17,519 nt of DNA from Fimbriimonadales bacterium (GCA_026392145.1 JAPLCS010000048.1:1428-18946); one strand, 5' to 3'; shown: positions 1-7,903, numbered from the stretch's first letter. Made by a program: numbers and translations. The notes: a model not told the origin generated them from the letters alone.

Positions 1-140
1 CAGGAAAGCCGCTCTCAGAAGCACTGGCATGGGGTTTAGCATCGGGAGCAGCAACGGCTCTGACCGACGGAACTCGAATTGGAAGTAGTGAGCTCATCCG
101 TGAGCTCTTTCCACTCGCGAAAGTGGACCTCATCCAGTAG
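1..140 (+). CDS. PfkB-family sugar kinase, C-terminal fragment
   Basis: Only the last 45 codons are in the window, in frame 3, ending with TAG at 138-140; the gene starts upstream of base 1. The visible tail contains GKPLSEALAWGLASGAATAL followed by TDGTRIGS, which matches the C-terminal helix and strand of PfkB/ribokinase-fold kinases of the 1-phosphofructokinase/LacC type (typically GK-LEEAL-W-VAAGAA). The family phosphorylates a sugar phosphate or sugar with ATP in the cytoplasm. The catalytic GAGD motif lies outside the window, so the substrate cannot be told. It converges with the small gene at 256-471. Confidence 0.7.
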   Translation, partial: GKPLSEALAWGLASGAATALTDGTRIGSSELIRELFPLAKVDLIQ

Positions 141-255
141 TTTTTGGGCGCAGCCCCCTCCAAGAAACCACGCCCTACACGTTCCCCCCTGGACCGTGTA
201 AATTGTTTTCAGGTAGGGCACCCTCCCCAAGGTGCCCAATACCTGGTGCTGCCTC
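141..255. other. Convergent intergenic region rich in inverted repeats
   Basis: This gap between two convergent genes holds nested dyads: GGGCG (about 146-150) with CGCCC (171-175), TACACG (176-181) with CGTGTA (195-200), and the strong hairpin at 211-244. None has a U-tract on either strand, so these are not classical terminators. The region could act in 3'-end formation or encode a structured RNA. I do not recognise SRP RNA, 6S RNA or tmRNA motifs in it. Confidence 0.35.
211..244. repeat. GC-rich inverted repeat (hairpin)
   Basis: AGGTAGGGCACC (211-222) pairs with GGTGCCC (231-237) and TACCT (240-244), with an 8-base loop and a two-base AA bulge: a 7 bp core plus a 5 bp outer stem. It begins about 12 bases past the stop codon of the minus-strand gene at 256-471. 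There is no T-run, so it is a possible transcript end or mRNA-stabilising hairpin only. Confidence 0.45.
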
Positions 256-471
256 TTATGCAGCTTCGTCGTCATGGACCTGAACGTTGGTTGCCACTTC
301 AGTGCTAGACGTATCCCAGTTATCACAATCCAGTCGCTGGCAGTAGATCATGCGTTGTTTCCCCCCATCCACAATCTCTACCTCCGCCATCTGTGAAAAG
401 CGACAGCTTAAACACATCGACGGATTAAGTAGCCTTACAACCTTTTTGTTTTCGTGTGACAATCTAATCAC
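256..471 (-). CDS. Small four-cysteine (zinc-ribbon-like) protein
   Basis: A 71-aa ORF with a GTG start at 471. Its core is CLSCRF, then an acidic stretch, then YCQRLDCDNW, giving C-x2-C-x20-C-x4-C, the spacing of a small zinc-knuckle or ribbon. The hydrophilic C-terminus (VHDDEAA) and the conserved-looking core argue for a real protein rather than a chance ORF. An AGGTGAT Shine-Dalgarno-like string overlaps the GTG, so the start is uncertain; the ATG just before CLSC (residue 19) is an alternative. It is divergent from the SpoU gene, with about 120 bases between them. The function is unknown; metal binding is inferred from the cysteines only. Confidence 0.6.
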   Translation of the reverse strand: MIRLSHENKKVVRLLNPSMCLSCRFSQMAEVEIVDGGKQRMIYCQRLDCDNWDTSSTEVATNVQVHDDEAA

Positions 472-592
472 CTCAGCCCTATGGCAATCCTATGCTCACC
501 TGTTGTATTCCCTAGCTGGTATTTTTCTTGCCTGTTAAAAATACTGTGATGTTAAATTTTCTAGGTTTTTTGTAGCGGGTACACATACCACT

Positions 593-1201
593 ATGAGATT
601 AAATTACAAACAAAGACAAGAACGCATTGCCGAAGTGAACCGGCAAGCATGGGAAAATGTTGATCGCTCACCTGAAGTCATCCGAGAAAATTATGATAAA
701 TATTCACGAATTCCCATCGAGATTATTGCCTGTCCTCTTGGTAAAGCCGTAAACCATGGCGGTTTGCTAAGAATTGCCGAGGCATTCATGCTTGAACGAG
801 TGACCTTTAGCTATGAGGAAGACCAATACAACGACTTCTCTGGTCACCAAGGGTCAATTCGCTGGCAGCCATATCGCTGGATGAATGTTGAAGAGGAAGT
901 AGAAAATGCAAAAGGTAGGCAGATCCTAGCACTTACCCTTGATGACCGCGCAGTATCCTTTCGAAATGTTGACCTTCGATATCCAGTGTCCCTCATTGTT
1001 GGATCTGAATTAGATGGCATTCCATCAGAAATCGCAGCTAAAGCGGAGCAATCAGTGGCCATTCCAATGTACGGGCTCATGGGCTCACTCAACGTGGCAA
1101 CTGCAACGGGCATTGTAATTGAACACTTCGCCCATGAATATGCACGCACACATCAATTTGAACCGCTAAGAGAAGTTTCCCAAAAACTTCTGAAGCAATA
1201 A
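593..1201 (+). CDS. SpoU/TrmH-family RNA 2'-O-methyltransferase
   Basis: A 202-aa SPOUT-class methyltransferase. All three SpoU motifs are visible: motif 1 NHGGLLR (residues 54-60; family N-x-G-N-x-x-R with the second N replaced), motif 2 LIVGSELDGIP (134-144), and motif 3 IPMYGLMGSLNVATATGI (157-174), which forms the knot that binds S-adenosylmethionine. Family members methylate the ribose 2'-OH of tRNA or rRNA in the cytoplasm; the target base cannot be told from sequence. About 40 N-terminal residues precede the domain. The end lies only 21 bases from the end of the convergent gene at 1223-1714, with no evident terminator. The ATG at 593 has no clear Shine-Dalgarno sequence, which fits a leaderless transcript. 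Confidence 0.88.
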   Translation: MRLNYKQRQERIAEVNRQAWENVDRSPEVIRENYDKYSRIPIEIIACPLGKAVNHGGLLRIAEAFMLERVTFSYEEDQYNDFSGHQGSIRWQPYRWMNVEEEVENAKGRQILALTLDDRAVSFRNVDLRYPVSLIVGSELDGIPSEIAAKAEQSVAIPMYGLMGSLNVATATGIVIEHFAHEYARTHQFEPLREVSQKLLKQ

Positions 1202-1222
1202 ATCTCCCGAGAATCTGTCGAT

Positions 1223-1714
1223 CTAGTTTCGTTCAGATAATGCGAGGAGTTCTTCATTCGGCCGAATCACACTGTTCTTAAGAGCATCCTTAAGCGAACC
1301 ACGCAATTCATGCGACAGAGGAGTCGGCGTAAAAACTGGAGAAGTAGTGATTTTATTCGCCGATTCAATCATCATGCTGCGAATCCGCTTTTCTTCCTCC
1401 AAATATTGTTCAAGGGTGGTCCGAACACGCCAAAGGAATGCCAAGCACACGATACAAATTCCCACGAGCACAAACTGCCACATTCGCAGTTCACCACGAA
1501 CATTCATGGGAACAAATTGAACGACTATCGTCAAAATTACCGACAGTGCACCAGTTGCAAACACGCCGTTACGTAAAAAACCTAGCTTGCCTCGACTTTC
1601 AATTTGCTCTGCACCAATTCGAATAATCGCTGAAAGTGCACGCATATTGGCATCCGCTGACAATTTGTCGAACGCCTTGTCAATTTCTGGGATCGTCATT
1701 ACTTTTGTTGCCAT
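1223..1714 (-). CDS. Hypothetical two-TM membrane protein
   Basis: A 163-aa protein of unknown function. Two hydrophobic stretches stand out: about residues 49-69 (GVFATGALSVILTIVVQFVP) and 79-95 (FVLVGICIVCLAFLW). They are joined by a short loop, so this is probably a hairpin inner-membrane protein with both ends on the same side. The N-terminal 45 residues are amphipathic, and the segment after TM2 is charged and may form a helix (TTLEQYLEEEKRIRSMM). It has its own promoter at 1730-1758, between it and aat. No catalytic motif is visible. Confidence 0.7.
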   Translation of the reverse strand: MATKVMTIPEIDKAFDKLSADANMRALSAIIRIGAEQIESRGKLGFLRNGVFATGALSVILTIVVQFVPMNVRGELRMWQFVLVGICIVCLAFLWRVRTTLEQYLEEEKRIRSMMIESANKITTSPVFTPTPLSHELRGSLKDALKNSVIRPNEELLALSERN

Positions 1715-1729
1715 TGACCCACCGACCCA

Positions 1730-1758
1730 ACTTTAGCGAAAAATATTAATAATGTCAA
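1730..1758 (-). promoter_or_regulatory. Sigma70-type promoter for the two-TM protein
   Basis: Read on the minus strand, TTGACA (1758-1753) and TAAAGT (1735-1730) are separated by exactly 17 bases. The -10 ends 15 bases before the ATG at 1714, so the expected 5' UTR is about 8 bases. The -35 is a perfect match to consensus. This makes the downstream gene independently transcribed from aat. Confidence 0.65.
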
Positions 1759-1769
1759 GACCAATCATG

Positions 1770-2468
1770 TCAAGTTTTTTTCTCTTCTAAACTCTTGACC
1801 ACACGTTGTACCGCCTCAATACCATCATAGTTCAGGCTCCACTCAGTGGTGGTTGCCAATGCCACAGACATTCGCTCAAGATATTCAATGTAAGGAATCT
1901 CAAAGCAACCCAAGCTCACCAAATGCGGATTGGTCATCTGAGCATCAAAGAGTTGAAATCCTAATTCCCTCACCTTATTTATCATCGCCCACAAAGCAAC
2001 TTTTGAAGCGTCCTTAGCCCGATGAAACATTGATTCTGCAAAAAAAGCACCGTTGATGGCAATTCCGTATACACCACCGACCAACTCACCATCCAACCAG
2101 CATTCTGAACAATGAGCCCACCCGAGTTCGTGGATTTCGCAGTACCTTTCAATGAGTGGTTCATTCAGCCAATTATTGCCTGGCTCCCTTAGACAATTCC
2201 GAATCACATCTGAAAAATGAGTGTCAAACTGAATTTCAAACTTGTTCTTCCTGATTGTCTTAGCCAAGGACTTTGAAACGTGAATACCCTCAATCGGGAA
2301 TAGACACCGAGTTTGTGGAATGTCCCAAATAAAAATTGGATAAGTCTCCGTACCATTAAGAAAACCGCCCAAAACATAACCTCTCGGGATATCATCCATT
2401 TGCAACTCATAGGGCATGACGGCTCTAGGAGGAAATCCTTCTATCTTAGGCACTCGTATCTCAGGCAA
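1770..2468 (-). CDS. aat: Leucyl/phenylalanyl-tRNA-protein transferase
   Basis: A 232-aa protein matching Aat, which moves Leu or Phe from charged tRNA onto N-terminal Arg/Lys of proteins, creating N-degrons for ClpS/ClpAP (role from family knowledge). Family landmarks are present: FPIEGIHVSKSLAKTIRK, then GNNWLNEPLIERYCEIHELGWAHCSECW, the core ELVGGVYGIAINGAFFAESMFHRAKDASKVALW, and FQLFDAQMTNPHLVSLGCFEIP. The N-terminal part is divergent: GYVLGGFLNG stands where the family usually has GLLALGGD, and the usual W-W-S-P segment is reduced. The TTG at 2468 overlaps the end of the upstream gene by 8 bases, which suggests translational coupling; an ATG at residue 18 is an alternative start. Confidence 0.88.
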   Translation of the reverse strand: MPEIRVPKIEGFPPRAVMPYELQMDDIPRGYVLGGFLNGTETYPIFIWDIPQTRCLFPIEGIHVSKSLAKTIRKNKFEIQFDTHFSDVIRNCLREPGNNWLNEPLIERYCEIHELGWAHCSECWLDGELVGGVYGIAINGAFFAESMFHRAKDASKVALWAMINKVRELGFQLFDAQMTNPHLVSLGCFEIPYIEYLERMSVALATTTEWSLNYDGIEAVQRVVKSLEEKKT

Positions 2469-4980
2469 TAACTTTCACCTCAATTTCTTTCAATCGGGTG
2501 CCTTCATGATGAGTGCTCAGAACCAACTTCCCTTCAGAGAGACTTTGTTCGGCCCCCTCAACCGTGAAATGTGTCCCCCATAATCCATCAATCTCAACAA
2601 CAATCTTTCGATCCATTGCCTCATTCGGTGTATCGAGTGAAAGTTTTAACCACTGAAGATTAACGTCAAATTCAAGCAAATCAATTTTCGCTCCCTCACA
2701 CGAAACAATGAGGTTCATATGCCGAACTACAACACGTCTCCCCACACCGTCCCATGGCTCTAACCGAAATACAGTCATTCCGTCTTTGGGATAGGTATCA
2801 AAGTGGGTTCCAAAACTGATAAACCCTCGATCCTGGTTGGACAACAAGAAACAGGTAGCTCCACGCAAGTAGTCCGCCAATGCAAACCCTATATCACCAG
2901 TAACCGGACAAAGGCCATAATTCTTCGAGCCTAAGTCAGGGGTAAATCCCATCGACGCATTACCGTCCTCTTTCACCATGCTCCAAGGAGCAAGTAATCC
3001 TCCGAATGCCAGGCGAACATTATTTTCATCCAACCGAATATAGTCTCGCTCAACCCATGTAGTCATAGCGCGAGATGAGGCAACCGAAGTAAACGCAGGA
3101 TAACTCAAACCAAAATCAGACAGCATGGGATGTCCCTCATGCTCAGTCAAAGCACGTGGCTCGCTACCATAAGACCACCAATTAGGTGCAGGCGACTTAA
3201 CAGTATTGAGAAGTTGCTCAACAGACCCCGTTGCACTAATAGAGCAGTCCAATTCCGCCATCCTAGACACCTCTTCAAAGGTGATTGTCGAAAAGTCGCG
3301 TCCGCTCCAAAATGGGAGTCGGTACTTCTCAAGGAATCGATGCCGCCACTGTCTCCACACCTCAAACTGATGTAACTCACCAGCCCCATAAAGAGGTTGA
3401 GCAATCGACGCTTCTCTATCAGCAAAGCGAATCAGAGCTTGAACCGTCTTCTCCGCTAAACTCACATACTCCTCAGGCGAGCGAGATAAACCACTGATTG
3501 GCGCCAGAGCAGCAAGTGCTAAGTACAACCGTGCTGCATGCACATACACTTGTGCCCTAGATCCATCCATCGCAACTCCACCTTCCCAATCTGGAGCAAT
3601 AACTCCAAAAGTTCCCTGACCAGGTTTCTGAAACTTCTTCAAAATGAACTTTTCTACATAGTCATCAATCACCGTGATCTGCTCATAGTCAGGATAAATA
3701 CGGTTTTTCTCAACTAAAAACAATGCATCTGCTAGGCTACTTGTGATTCCCCACGGAGTTTGGAAACTGGTCTGAATCGGCTCCATAGTGACGTTATCCG
3801 TCATCAAGATGCCATATCGGAAAACACCCTCTTTAACCACCTGGTGTTGACAAATCCAATGGGCTCGCGCTTGAATGAGATCTTTCAACGGTGGAATAAA
3901 TAGTAAGTCGCACCACGATTCGCGACCATCCATGTCCTCAATATTGACTCTGACAGGACCTGGTGTAGGCTTCTTGAGCACCGAAATTGCACCGTATTCA
4001 TCAGATTCAGTCTCTATTTCACAGTCTTCAGCATTAGTCTCAAACTGCGCAGGTCGAGTTCCAGCCGTTTCTAAGTACATGGTTACATCAGTTGGTACCA
4101 CTGTTCCAGGACTGGTTCTAAACACGGGATTACCATAGTCAGCCAACGCCAAAACTGGATCCATTTGATGCTTTGGAGCGATAAGGCCAAAGCACATTTG
4201 AAATGTACGCTCTTCCTTGGGTTCCAGAACTAAACTAGAGTTACCGTACATCCACTCACCCCAATCTTCACGCTCCATGGTGGCCTGAGAATAGATGTAA
4301 ACCACCGGTATTCCCTCCCATCCAGCAGCATTTTTGAGGGACATAGGCACATGGTGGGCAAACTCCCATGCCGAATCTTTACCAGGATAGACAACTACCC
4401 CTGGCGGGTCACCGCACAATCTTCGAGCCGAAAGAAAACTTGAAGCTCCGCCAATGTACTCATGTACCACTAGCCTCTCGGTTAACAAGGTATTCATTCC
4501 CTCATCACCAATTTGCTGACCATCAAGAATATTGTTTAACGCGAAAGGAAAACCAAGTTCACCGATTTCGATGCTCTGTCGACTGCGATTCTTGATCTTA
4601 ATGTCCCAAAGAATCACGCTAGGTTTTTCAGGATGCTCGTAAAACTTTCCTGTGACCTCAAATTCTGGGAGCAGTGAAAATTCATATTCGAATTCCACTC
4701 CACTGGGGACAGAATTCACCTTGGCATTGGTGTTTCTACTCACCAACCAAGGTTCCTCAGGAGCGGTCCTTGCTCCTAACAGAATCGTTCCGGGCAAATA
4801 CTCCTCAGTCGTTTCGTCTCCAATTTGTAGTACCGGACAAATAAACTGCAGGTCCATTCCCAATGCGCGAGCACCATCGCCCAGCAACAACTGGGTAATC
4901 CTTCCCCTTCCATCAAAGTTCAAATGAAAAGCAGAAGTCGAGAGGTCTTGTGACTCGTATTCAAAATCGAAATCGTCCAC
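2461..4980 (-). CDS. Large putative glycan-active protein (DUF5695-like)
   Basis: An 839-aa protein with no signal peptide, so probably cytoplasmic. Residues ~1-280 look like a beta-rich domain; ~370-720 look helical with aromatic-rich loops, including TPWGITSSLADALFLVE, FGVIAPDWEGGVAMDGSRAQ, NWWSYGSEPRALTEHEGHPM and LSYPAFTSVASSRAMTTWVE; the last ~120 residues are again beta-rich. This order (beta sandwich, alpha/alpha toroid, beta sandwich) recalls glycoside hydrolases and the DUF5695 family. The family assignment is from memory and tentative. Conserved acidic and aromatic residues in the middle suggest carbohydrate binding, but no catalytic pair can be assigned. The start is GTG at 4980 with a -10 element seven bases upstream. 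The 3' end overlaps aat by 8 bases, so the two are likely one operon. Confidence 0.7.
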   Translation of the reverse strand: MDDFDFEYESQDLSTSAFHLNFDGRGRITQLLLGDGARALGMDLQFICPVLQIGDETTEEYLPGTILLGARTAPEEPWLVSRNTNAKVNSVPSGVEFEYEFSLLPEFEVTGKFYEHPEKPSVILWDIKIKNRSRQSIEIGELGFPFALNNILDGQQIGDEGMNTLLTERLVVHEYIGGASSFLSARRLCGDPPGVVVYPGKDSAWEFAHHVPMSLKNAAGWEGIPVVYIYSQATMEREDWGEWMYGNSSLVLEPKEERTFQMCFGLIAPKHQMDPVLALADYGNPVFRTSPGTVVPTDVTMYLETAGTRPAQFETNAEDCEIETESDEYGAISVLKKPTPGPVRVNIEDMDGRESWCDLLFIPPLKDLIQARAHWICQHQVVKEGVFRYGILMTDNVTMEPIQTSFQTPWGITSSLADALFLVEKNRIYPDYEQITVIDDYVEKFILKKFQKPGQGTFGVIAPDWEGGVAMDGSRAQVYVHAARLYLALAALAPISGLSRSPEEYVSLAEKTVQALIRFADREASIAQPLYGAGELHQFEVWRQWRHRFLEKYRLPFWSGRDFSTITFEEVSRMAELDCSISATGSVEQLLNTVKSPAPNWWSYGSEPRALTEHEGHPMLSDFGLSYPAFTSVASSRAMTTWVERDYIRLDENNVRLAFGGLLAPWSMVKEDGNASMGFTPDLGSKNYGLCPVTGDIGFALADYLRGATCFLLSNQDRGFISFGTHFDTYPKDGMTVFRLEPWDGVGRRVVVRHMNLIVSCEGAKIDLLEFDVNLQWLKLSLDTPNEAMDRKIVVEIDGLWGTHFTVEGAEQSLSEGKLVLSTHHEGTRLKEIEVKVIA

Positions 4981-4987
4981 TGATGAA

Positions 4988-4993
4988 AGATTA
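4988..4993 (-). promoter_or_regulatory. -10 element, leaderless layout, for the 839-aa gene
   Basis: TAATCT on the minus strand ends exactly seven bases (TTCATCA) before the GTG start at 4980, which places the expected transcription start at or next to the start codon. No Shine-Dalgarno sequence is present. It sits back to back with the plus-strand -10 element at 5007-5012. Confidence 0.5.
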
Positions 4994-5006
4994 ACACTTG
5001 TTCTGT

Positions 5007-5012
5007 TAGAAT
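5007..5012 (+). promoter_or_regulatory. -10 element, leaderless layout, for the 152-aa gene
   Basis: TAGAAT ends seven bases (CGCTTAA) before the ATG at 5020, so the mRNA likely starts at the ATG itself. No Shine-Dalgarno sequence is seen and no good -35 lies 16-18 bases upstream. The whole divergent intergenic region is only 39 bases. Confidence 0.55.
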
Positions 5013-5019
5013 CGCTTAA

Positions 5020-5478
5020 ATGATCGAAAGACTTTCGATTTTAGGGTTTGGAAATCTGCAGGAGGGTCCAAAGGTTGCCGCGACCTTGGCCAACTTCTTC
5101 GGAGAACGTGAGTCAGAGGTTTTTTGCTGGGACCCACGCAAAGAACAATGCGACATCATGTGCAGAGTTTTACGCTACTTTCTAAAAGTAGGCGGGGTTA
5201 GACACTTTGTCTATTCCTTTAACGAAGCTGAACAAGCGCTCGATGCAAGCAATGGAGTCATAATTCTCAACCAACCCTCCCAATTCGAATCGTCAACCTT
5301 TTATCCCATTCTACGTCCCTCACTCCCGGTCTTCGAAGTAGATCATAATGACGTCGAATACGATGAAGACGTCGCGAAATTTCAATGTCTGCGATGGATC
5401 AATAAAGAGGAGTATCCGAGTGAGCTCATCTACGCACATCGGGAAGGACCTCTTCTCGACTGGCTCAACCAACTGTAA
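5020..5478 (+). CDS. Hypothetical protein, possible Rossmann-like N-terminus
   Basis: A 152-aa protein of unknown function. It opens with MIERLSILGFGNLQEGPKVA, a strand-glycine loop-helix pattern like a dinucleotide-binding Rossmann fold, followed by SEVFCWDPR, which could be the second strand ending in an acidic residue. The similarity is weak and the protein is too short to be a full dehydrogenase or GH4 enzyme. It contains no membrane segment. It is divergent from the 839-aa gene, with 39 bases between them, so the two promoters are interlocked and may be co-regulated. Confidence 0.65.
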   Translation: MIERLSILGFGNLQEGPKVAATLANFFGERESEVFCWDPRKEQCDIMCRVLRYFLKVGGVRHFVYSFNEAEQALDASNGVIILNQPSQFESSTFYPILRPSLPVFEVDHNDVEYDEDVAKFQCLRWINKEEYPSELIYAHREGPLLDWLNQL

Positions 5479-5584
5479 CTCCGAGAGCTACCACCCAGCA
5501 ATTTTATGTCAATGGAATTGAGGACAAAATTCAGGTGGATTTTTCCCCTATTTTCTGAAAGCAGTGTTACCATGAAGGTGTCCA

Positions 5585-6037
5585 ATGGCGAACAACTACG
5601 CATTCCATCTCACTCACACTCCGTCGATTCTCATTCACCTCGTTGATGCGATTCGACCTGACCGATACGATGATGCTCTGGAACCGGAAAGATTCACTCT
5701 GCGTGAGTCAATCGCTCACCTTGCCGACTGGGAAGTTATTTGGTTAGACCGAATTGCGCTCGCTGTTGAGTATCCGGGAAGCCAAGTTGAAGGTGAAGAT
5801 GAGACTAAGCGCTCAATTGATCATCACTACTCTACAAAAGACATTCACCACGAACTCGAAGTCTTTGACAATAGACGCCGTGACACGGTGGCATTCCTTC
5901 TGGGGCTCGCAGAGGATGACTGGGACAAATCTATCGTGCACTCTCAAAATGGAGAAATGACGGTTACAGAATTGGTCAGATACATCATAGGTCACGACCT
6001 CTATCACATCAACCAAGTCAGTTGCTATCTAAAGTAA
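5585..6037 (+). CDS. DinB-like (DinB_2) four-helix protein
   Basis: A 150-aa protein with the DinB/YfiT metal-binding pattern: His45 in ESIAHLADWE, and His137 and His141 in IGHDLYHINQ, the usual three histidines that hold a divalent metal at the top of a four-helix bundle. RFTLRESIAHLADWEVIWLDRI and MTVTELVRYIIGHDLYHINQV are typical family segments. Members include bacillithiol S-transferases and other thiol-related or unknown enzymes; the substrate here is not known. A weak Shine-Dalgarno string, AAGGTG, lies 5 bases before the ATG. A strong terminator follows at 6069-6114. Confidence 0.82.
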   Translation: MANNYAFHLTHTPSILIHLVDAIRPDRYDDALEPERFTLRESIAHLADWEVIWLDRIALAVEYPGSQVEGEDETKRSIDHHYSTKDIHHELEVFDNRRRDTVAFLLGLAEDDWDKSIVHSQNGEMTVTELVRYIIGHDLYHINQVSCYLK

Positions 6038-6068
6038 CTAGTCAGCAACAAGCATTGAGCGTAAAACT

Positions 6069-6114
6069 AAAAAGACCTGAAGTTTCTTCCAAAGAGAAAC
6101 GCTCAGGTCTTTTC
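6069..6114. terminator. Bidirectional intrinsic terminator, DinB / tRNA-Leu
   Basis: AAAAGACCTGA (6070-6080) pairs with TCAGGTCTTTT (6103-6113), and inside it GTTTCT pairs with AGAAAC. The A-run on the left and T-run on the right make it work on both strands. It lies between the end of the DinB gene (6037) and the 3' end of tRNA-Leu (6135), so it can end both converging transcripts. Confidence 0.82.
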
Positions 6115-6134
6115 CATAACTGATATCAGGAAAA

Positions 6135-6218
6135 TGGTACCGGGGATGGGACTCGAACCCACACAGGTCTCCCTAGCGGTGTTTGAGACCGCCGCGTCTA
6201 CCATTCCGCCACCCCGGC
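6135..6218 (-). tRNA. tRNA-Leu (anticodon CAA)
   Basis: Read on the minus strand, this is an 84-nt tRNA with encoded CCA. The acceptor stem GCCGGGG pairs with CCCCGGT (one G-U pair), the D-arm contains GGCGGAATGGTAGACGC, and the anticodon stem GCGGT/ACCGC encloses the loop CTCAAAC, giving anticodon CAA (reads UUG, Leu). A long variable arm (class II) is followed by the T arm GTGGG-TTCGAGT-CCCAT. It is divergent from the GH20-like gene. Confidence 0.95.
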
Positions 6219-6230
6219 GAACAAGATATA

Positions 6231-6261
6231 AAGATACCCGAATCATACGACACAGTGGCAA
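6231..6261 (-). promoter_or_regulatory. Possible promoter of tRNA-Leu
   Basis: On the minus strand, TATCTT (6236-6231) lies about 13 bases before the tRNA 5' end, with TTGCCA (6261-6256) upstream. The spacer is 19 bases, longer than ideal. A second TATCTT is at 6228-6223. The call is weak. Confidence 0.3.
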
Positions 6262-6290
6262 CAACCATAGTCACCAGAGCCATCTACCGG

Positions 6291-6296
6291 TACTCT
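6291..6296 (+). promoter_or_regulatory. -10 element, leaderless layout, for the GH20-like gene
   Basis: TACTCT ends seven bases (AGTACAC) before the ATG at 6304, and no Shine-Dalgarno sequence is present. The spacing is the same as at 5007-5012 and 11568-11573. Confidence 0.45.
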
Positions 6297-6303
6297 AGTA
6301 CAC

Positions 6304-7858
6304 ATGAAATTGCGAATGTGGATGTACGATCTTGCGAGGGAACAAACGCCTTCCTACGAATACCTTCGCAAACTTTGTCAACTCTCGCTAGATTCAGGAT
6401 ATAACGCTCTTGGACTTTATTTAGAGCACCGATTCGCATATCCCTCAGCCCCATGGGTAGCAGGATTTCCCAACGCTCCAACTCGTCCCCTTCATCAATT
6501 TGCTTGGCCACTTCGAAGGTTTCATGTACTCCGAAGAAGGAGCTATCTTTGCTTGCGAACGGTTTACTGGTTTACAGGCTGACCCTACACATCCTCAATT
6601 CCTAGTACTCTGCAACCGCCTCATTGACGACGTGGTGAACATTTTCAGTTCGAATCTCATTCATATCGGAGGAGACGAAACTCAACAACTCGGCAAAGGC
6701 AATTCGGCAGTGTGGGTGAAACAATTCGAAGAAGAGGGTTGCTCCGATGGAAAAGCAAAATTGTACGGACAACATTTTGGTCCCCTTGCGAAGCGAGTTT
6801 CTGAACTTGGCAGGACACCAGCAGTATGGGGAGACATGTTTTTCGAGCATCCAGAGGCTCTCGATTACTTGCCAAAATCAACCGTTATTTTCGACTGGCA
6901 ATACTTCAAATCTCCCGAGCACACCTCAAAAATGTTCCTCGAAAGAGGCTACCGAACGGTATTCGCTCCCGCCATCCAAACCTACAACGCAGTTTGGTGC
7001 CATCTGCCCCAAAGCGAGAGAAATGTTGCCGAACATGCAGAAGCGGCTGAACGTCTTCAAACCGAAGGTGTCTGCATTACAACCTGGGAAATGGGTCTCA
7101 TGGGGAATTTCAACACCATTTTGCCCGCGATAGAAGCGAGTGGAAAGATACTGTGCGATGCAATCATAGGTCAGGACCAAGCAAAACCCCTCGAATCCGG
7201 TACCAGAGACGAAGATATTGCAATCTATCGCGACACCCAAAGCGCTCCTCGTTTTCTGGCTGCTTATCTTAGCCATTCTGAAGCCTGCGAAGAGTGGGCA
7301 AGAATAATGGGAATTGAGCTTAACCATTTACTAGGATTCAGTGGTATTCGGTCTTCAATAAAATGCCGATTGCTACTCTATTCCAATCCTTTTTTGCTCT
7401 ACCTTCGAGACAGAGACCTAATCCTCAGTGAGTCAGGAATCAAAGCCGCTGATCTGTGCGAGCAGTCCATGGTTTTCACCACCTCTCCCGATCAACGCGG
7501 TGTGACGCAATTCGCCAAAAAATCACTTGAGTTTGTTCGAGTGGTAGAAAAATCCCATAAATTCTATGCACAACGAAAGCCGGGCGAAGCAATCACGGCA
7601 CTATCACCTTGCCGCCAAATCTTCGAAGACCTTGAACGAGTAGCAAACGCCACCTACCTCAATTCAGGAGGTAGCTTGGCAGATGTTTACCGCTGCCAAG
7701 CCGCTAAAAAGCATGTCGAAGAGGTCATTCACAGAATTAAAATCTACGGCGATGGCTCTCTCGGTTATCTTCCAAGCTTTGAATCAATAACGCACCCAAA
7801 ATTCACGCCGCATGATCAAGCAAATTGGTGGCTCATCAATAAATGGGCGAACGAGTAA
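6304..7858 (+). pseudogene. GH20-like beta-N-acetylhexosaminidase, frameshifted by a deletion
   Basis: Frame 1 starts at ATG 6304 (MKLRMWMYDLAREQ...) and reads YLEHRFAYPSAPWVAG, then leaves the family pattern and stops at 6582. A second frame picks up as FPTLQLVPFINLLGHFEGF from about 6467 and runs to 7858. Both pieces belong to one protein of the GH20 type: LIHIGGDETQQLG carries the Asp-Glu pair that GH20 enzymes use to cleave terminal GlcNAc/GalNAc by substrate assistance, and TPAVWGDMFFEHPEAL is typical downstream. The segment normally linking WVAG to the LQLVPFINLLGH strand (about a dozen residues) is missing, implying a deletion of 3n+2 bases near 6465. No signal peptide is visible, so the intact enzyme was probably intracellular. 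A sequencing or assembly deletion is an equally possible cause. The second piece alone could start at TTG 6500. Confidence 0.72.
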
Positions 7859-7897
7859 CCAAACGACAGCGTTCCTTCTTTCAAGATAGGGCGTAGG

Positions 7898-7903
7898 TAG
7901 AAT
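7898..7903 (+). promoter_or_regulatory. -10 element, leaderless layout, for the amidase
   Basis: TAGAAT ends six bases (CCTGCA) before the ATG at 7910. No Shine-Dalgarno sequence is present. The hexamer is identical to the one at 5007-5012. Confidence 0.5.

Noticed and set aside
36..326. 96-aa minus-strand ORF crossing the sugar-kinase end and the small Cys4 gene
   Set aside because: It overlaps two better-supported genes and is in the hairpin-rich gap; the sequence looks random.
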